A stretch of DNA of 64,000 nucleotides from Geothrix campi (GTDB taxonomy: Bacteria; Acidobacteriota; Holophagae; Holophagales; Holophagaceae), in NCBI RefSeq assembly GCF_024609265.1, contig NZ_JANHMP010000001.1:620001-684000 (forward strand). The letters are read 5' to 3'. The notes below the pieces were generated by a model. That model made no database searches and was not told the origin of the DNA. It worked only from the letters and a program-made list of their open reading frames with translations. This document shows, one piece after another, positions 60,958-64,000 of this stretch. Made by a program: the position numbers and the translations under genes. Position 1 is the stretch's first letter; each line of letters begins with the position of its first letter.

Positions 60958-61295
60958 AATTCCTCTACGAACCGGTCCAGCAGGCGATCGGTCCGCCAGC
61001 GCAGCAGACCAAACAACAGGAAGGCCGACCAGCCCTTCATGCGTCCCTCCAACCGAAGATAGGCACCCTTGGGATCCGGGGCTAGGATCAGTGCCCCGGA
61101 TTCCTCCGCCCCCGCAACCGTGCGGTTCCAGCGCAGCACCAGGCGGCCTTCGCCTTCTTCCGGTGGGGCCCATCCAGTCAGGGGCCGCAAGCTTTTGAAG
61201 GCCGAGGGAGCCTCATGCCGCAGCCGCCCGGCGATGTGATCGTAGGGGGCGTCCGTGAGGAACTCAGCCTCGAAGCTGAAGACGGGGTGCTTCAC
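60954..61295 (-). CDS. Uncharacterised protein, 113 residues
   Basis: A small soluble protein with no family I recognise. It has beta-strand-like segments (HPVFSFEAEFLTD, GRLVLRWNRTVAG, ALILAPDPKGAYLRLEGRM) followed by a helix (FLLFGLLRWRTDRLLDRFVEEL), an arrangement like a START/SRPBCC or DUF2505-type domain; this is weak. It overlaps metG by 4 bases and the ArsC/Spx-like gene by 4 bases, so it belongs to one translationally coupled set. Confidence 0.75.
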   Translation of the reverse strand: MKHPVFSFEAEFLTDAPYDHIAGRLRHEAPSAFKSLRPLTGWAPPEEGEGRLVLRWNRTVAGAEESGALILAPDPKGAYLRLEGRMKGWSAFLLFGLLRWRTDRLLDRFVEEL

Positions 61296-63193
61296 TTCAC
61301 CAGGAATCCGGGCAGGGCATCCGCGGGCGGGGCCACCAGGTAGGGCTTGCTGGCGCTGTCGCTGGCGGCCAGCAGCATGCCGTGACTCTCGATGCCCATG
61401 AGCTTGCGGGGAGCCAGGTTCGCCACCACCACCACGAGCCGGTTGAGCAGATCCGCGGGCTCGTAGGCCTTGCCGATGCCACCCACGATGGTGCGCTGCT
61501 CCAGACCGATGTCCACCTTCATCTTGATGAGCTTGTCGCTCTTGGGCACGCGCTCTGCTTCGAGGACCTTCCCCACGCGCAGGTCGACCTTGAAGAAAGT
61601 GTCGGCATCCACGGTCTCGCGGATCTCCGGCACGTCCAGGGCAGGCTTGGTCTCGGCGGGGGCCGCGGAGGTCTCGGGTTCACTCATTTCCTTCTCCTTG
61701 TCGATGCGCTGGAACAGGGGCTTGGGTTCGCCGATGGGACCGATGGCCGGACCGTCCAGGGCGAAGCCGTGGAAGGTGGTCTCGGCCACGTTCGTCGCGT
61801 GGCCCAGGGATTCCCAGAGTGTCTGGGCCAGCTCCGGCATCACCGGCGCCACCAGGAGGGCCGTGGCGCGCAGGGCCCGATAGAGGATCGCCAACACCGC
61901 GTCCAGTTTGGGATCGTTGGCAGGGTCCTTGGCCAGCTTCCAGGGCTCGGCCTTCACGATGTAGCCGTCCAGGGTCCGCAGGTAGGTCCACAGGGTGTCC
62001 AGGGCGCCGTGGAAATTGTTCGCCCGTGCCTGCTCCAGGTACTCGGGGAACACCGCCAGCAGCTGCTGAGCCATCTCGCGGTCGAGATCGTCCAGGACGG
62101 TGGGCATGGGCACTACCCCGCCCCGGTAGCGCTGGATCATGCTGAGGGTGCGCGAGGCCAGGTTGCCCAGGCCGTTGGCCAGGTCCGCGTTGAGGCGATC
62201 CATGAAGCCCTCATAGCTGAAACCGCGGTCGTGGCCCACCTGCATGTCGCGCATGAAATAGAAGCGCAATGCGTCATTCCCGAAGCGCAACAGCGTATCC
62301 GGGCGCACGACGTTGCCCTTGCTCTTGGACATCTTGTCCTCGCCCATGAGCCACCAGCCGTGGGCCAGGATGGTGGTGGGCTGGAACATGCCCGCCGCCA
62401 TGAGGAAGGCGGGCCAGTAGACCGCGTGGAAGCGCAGGATGTCCTTGCCCACGAGCTGGAGGTCCGGTGGCCAGCTGTTGGCGGGGCAGCCCGTGAGGTA
62501 GTTCAACAGGGCGTCGAACCAGACGTAGATCACGTGTTTCTCGTCCCCGGGGACAGGGATGCCCCAGCTGATGCTGGTGCGGCTGATGGAGAGATCCTGC
62601 AGGCCACCCTCCACGAAGCGCTTCACCTCGTTGAAGCGGAAATCGGGCTGCACGAACTCCGGGTGTTCCTCGTAGTACTTAAGCAGGCGGTCCTGGTAGG
62701 CGCTGAGGCGGAAGAAATAGGTTTCCTCCTCCAGCTCCACCAGCTGGTGCGCAAGGCCCTGGGCCTGCAACTCCTTGGCCTGTGTCTCCGTGACATAGGC
62801 CTCGTCGCTCACCGAATACAGGCCCTTGTAGGTGGACTTGTAGATATCGCCCTTGTCCAGCAACCGCTTGAAGAGGCGCTGCACCTGAGCCTTGTGGTCC
62901 TCATCCGTGGTGCGGATGAAGCGGAAGTGGGTCATGCCCATGGTCTTCCAGAGTTCTGTGTAGTTCGCCACCACTTCGTCCGCCAGCTGCTTGGGCGTGA
63001 TGCCCCGGGCGGCCGCAGCCTTCTCCACCTTCTGGCCATGCTCGTCCGTGCCCGTGAGGAAGTACACCTCTTCGCCGCGCATGCGGTGGAACCGCGCGAT
63101 CACATCCGCCAGCACCGTGGTGTAGGTGTGGCCGATGTGAGGGCGGTCGTTGACGTAGTAGATGGGCGTGGTGATGTAGAAGGGCTTGGACAC
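61292..63193 (-). CDS. metG: Methionyl-tRNA synthetase
   Basis: A 633-residue class I synthetase that charges tRNA(Met). The HIGH motif is PHIGHTYT (near residue 18), the catalytic KMSKS motif is KMSKSKGN (about 287), and LTGTDEHGQK is the family segment. The connective peptide lacks the CxxC zinc knuckles, as in the zinc-free group (GLYSVSDEAYVTE). A C-terminal tRNA-binding EMAP-like domain (about 525-633) has the FFKVDLRVGKVL and NLAPRKLMGIESHGMLL blocks and gives dimerisation. It starts 22 bases downstream of the tag gene. Confidence 0.96.
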   Translation of the reverse strand: MSKPFYITTPIYYVNDRPHIGHTYTTVLADVIARFHRMRGEEVYFLTGTDEHGQKVEKAAAARGITPKQLADEVVANYTELWKTMGMTHFRFIRTTDEDHKAQVQRLFKRLLDKGDIYKSTYKGLYSVSDEAYVTETQAKELQAQGLAHQLVELEEETYFFRLSAYQDRLLKYYEEHPEFVQPDFRFNEVKRFVEGGLQDLSISRTSISWGIPVPGDEKHVIYVWFDALLNYLTGCPANSWPPDLQLVGKDILRFHAVYWPAFLMAAGMFQPTTILAHGWWLMGEDKMSKSKGNVVRPDTLLRFGNDALRFYFMRDMQVGHDRGFSYEGFMDRLNADLANGLGNLASRTLSMIQRYRGGVVPMPTVLDDLDREMAQQLLAVFPEYLEQARANNFHGALDTLWTYLRTLDGYIVKAEPWKLAKDPANDPKLDAVLAILYRALRATALLVAPVMPELAQTLWESLGHATNVAETTFHGFALDGPAIGPIGEPKPLFQRIDKEKEMSEPETSAAPAETKPALDVPEIRETVDADTFFKVDLRVGKVLEAERVPKSDKLIKMKVDIGLEQRTIVGGIGKAYEPADLLNRLVVVVANLAPRKLMGIESHGMLLAASDSASKPYLVAPPADALPGFLVK

Positions 63194-63214
63194 GGCAACT
63201 CCGAGCCTTCCAGT

Positions 63215-63784
63215 CTACAGCGAGTCAGGCCCCTGGCGCTTCCAGCAGGTGGCCACGTGGTCATCCACCAGACCCAGGGACTGCAGATAGGCATACATGA
63301 TCGTGGGCCCCACGAAGGTGAAGCCCCGTTTCTTGAGCGCCTTGCTCAGGGCCTCCGCCTCCGGAGAAACGGCCGGAACTTCCGCCAGGGTCCGCGGGTG
63401 GTTCACCTTCGGGGCCCCGCCCACGAAAGCCCACAGGAAGGTGTCGAAGCTCCCGAACTCCTCCTGCACCGCCAGGAAGGCCAGTGCGTTCTTCCGGGCC
63501 GAGAACACCTTCAGGCGGTTCCGTACGATGCCCGGGTCCTGGAGGGCGGCCTCCAGCTCGGCATCCGTCATCGCGGCCACCTTCACCGGATCGAACTCGT
63601 GGAAGAGCCTCCGGTAGGCCTCGCGCTTCCGGAGGATGGTGATCCAGCTGAGCCCGGCCTGGGCCCCCTCCAGCACCAGCTTCTCGAAGAGACGCCGGTC
63701 ATCGTGCTGGGGAACGCCCCATTCCTGATCGTGGTAGGCCACATACAGCGGATCCGTCCCGCACCACCCGCAACGCTCGGGCAT
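63215..63784 (-). CDS. tag: DNA-3-methyladenine glycosylase I
   Basis: A 189-residue base-excision-repair enzyme that removes 3-methyladenine. The zinc ligands are Cys5, His18, His176 and Cys180, and the catalytic Glu39 is in LVLEGAQAGLSW. RCGWCGTDPLYVAYHDQEWG is the family start in shortened form. ATG at 63784 with GGGAGG upstream is chosen; an ATG five codons earlier is weaker. It is unlinked in function to metG. Confidence 0.95.
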   Translation of the reverse strand: MPERCGWCGTDPLYVAYHDQEWGVPQHDDRRLFEKLVLEGAQAGLSWITILRKREAYRRLFHEFDPVKVAAMTDAELEAALQDPGIVRNRLKVFSARKNALAFLAVQEEFGSFDTFLWAFVGGAPKVNHPRTLAEVPAVSPEAEALSKALKKRGFTFVGPTIMYAYLQSLGLVDDHVATCWKRQGPDSL

Positions 63785-63810
63785 CGTCGTTCCTCCCATC
63801 GCCCTTCCCT

Positions 63811-63847
63811 GCGCAGAATCGGGCGGCCTTGCCGCCCGATTCTGCGC
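63811..63847. terminator. Long perfect hairpin between tag and the cyclophilin gene
   Basis: A 17-base-pair perfect stem (GCGCAGAATCGGGCGGC and its complement) with a CTT loop. There is no long T tract, so termination may depend on stem strength. It lies between the stop of the cyclophilin gene and the start of tag, both on the minus strand. Confidence 0.65.
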
Positions 63848-63863
63848 ACGTGAAAAGCCAGGA

Positions 63864-64000
63864 TCAGGCCTCAGTGACCGTCGCCTTGAGGATCCGATCG
63901 TTGGTCCTGATGGCCTGCACCACCTGGATGTCGGCATCCGAGGCGCACTGCCCGAAGACCGTGTGCACACCATCGAGGTGGGCCACGTTGCGTCGGTCGC
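63864..64000 (-). CDS. Peptidyl-prolyl cis-trans isomerase (cyclophilin), C-terminal end only
   Basis: Only the last 45 codons are in the window. The LDGVHTVFGQ segment (cyclophilin active-site strand; the Phe of FGQ lies beside the substrate pocket) and the following acidic QCASDADIQVVQAI helix match bacterial cyclophilins. The gene continues beyond the right edge, so length and any signal peptide are unknown. The stop is TGA at 63864-63866. Confidence 0.82.
   Translation of the reverse strand, partial: DRRNVAHLDGVHTVFGQCASDADIQVVQAIRTNDRILKATVTEA

Overview
The window is a 64 kb piece of a high-GC Gram-negative chromosome, densely packed and almost entirely ordinary coding sequence. LptD, KdsB, a full Pst/Pho phosphate system, a CheA/CheW/MCP set, glutaryl-CoA dehydrogenase and several acidobacterial-looking genes (DUF4388 protein, carboxypeptidase-regulatory-like plus TPR protein, PDZ-membrane-SpoIIE phosphatase) suggest Acidobacteriota, class Holophagae (Geothrix/Holophaga type). 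That placement is inference: there is no rRNA gene or other decisive marker here. I found no tRNA, rRNA, CRISPR array, insertion sequence, prophage or attachment site.

Layout. 1-608: 3' part of a CoA-transferase subunit A. 589-10702 (minus strand): a signalling block reading cheA, cheW, fabH, rsmD, a methyl-accepting protein, a sensor kinase and a receiver protein with a degenerate kinase. 10831-13793 (plus): kdsB, then trxB-alr. 13803-19086 (minus): lptD, a ZIP metal transporter and RNase E/G. 19437-27575: the phosphate locus pstS-pstC-pstA-pstB-phoU-phoB, a convergent phoR, and a DUF47-pit pair divergent from phoR; 7-4-7 direct repeats resembling Pho boxes precede pstS and DUF47. 27767-33245 (plus): acetyltransferase, PlsC-like acyltransferase, arginase-family hydrolase, an unknown, a Gcr-type membrane protein and a DUF2911 protein. 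33249-34648 (minus): SDR-queE. 34674-38523 (plus): PDZ/SpoIIE phosphatase, a coiled-coil membrane protein and a SirB1-like protein.

38520-46926 holds a photoactive-yellow-protein-like PAS gene with an N-terminal four-cysteine motif, a DUF302 protein, malic enzyme, a secreted unknown, a YheT-like hydrolase, an eight-repeat propeller-like protein, a cysteine desulfurase and a membrane-anchored hydrolase. 46930-55218 holds an AlaX-type editing protein, a Gly/Ala pentad-repeat protein, rarA, two pirins, a universal stress protein, a patatin, glutaryl-CoA dehydrogenase and thymidine kinase. 55228-59769 holds a DUF4388 protein, a TPR/zinc-ribbon membrane protein, a DUF1844 protein and a secreted TPR protein. 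59829-64000 (minus) holds exonuclease III, an ArsC/Spx-like protein, an unknown, metG, tag and the end of a cyclophilin.

The most notable item is the photoactive-yellow-protein homologue at 38520-38966. From my memory of the Halorhodospira protein, it aligns without gaps at a constant offset of 20 residues and keeps the chromophore cysteine and the Tyr/Glu/Arg active-site residues. Next are the pentad-repeat protein (48127-48642), the eight-repeat propeller-like protein (43546-44805), the receiver protein with a dead kinase module beside an intact kinase, and the phosphate locus with its candidate Pho boxes and pstS-pstC hairpin.
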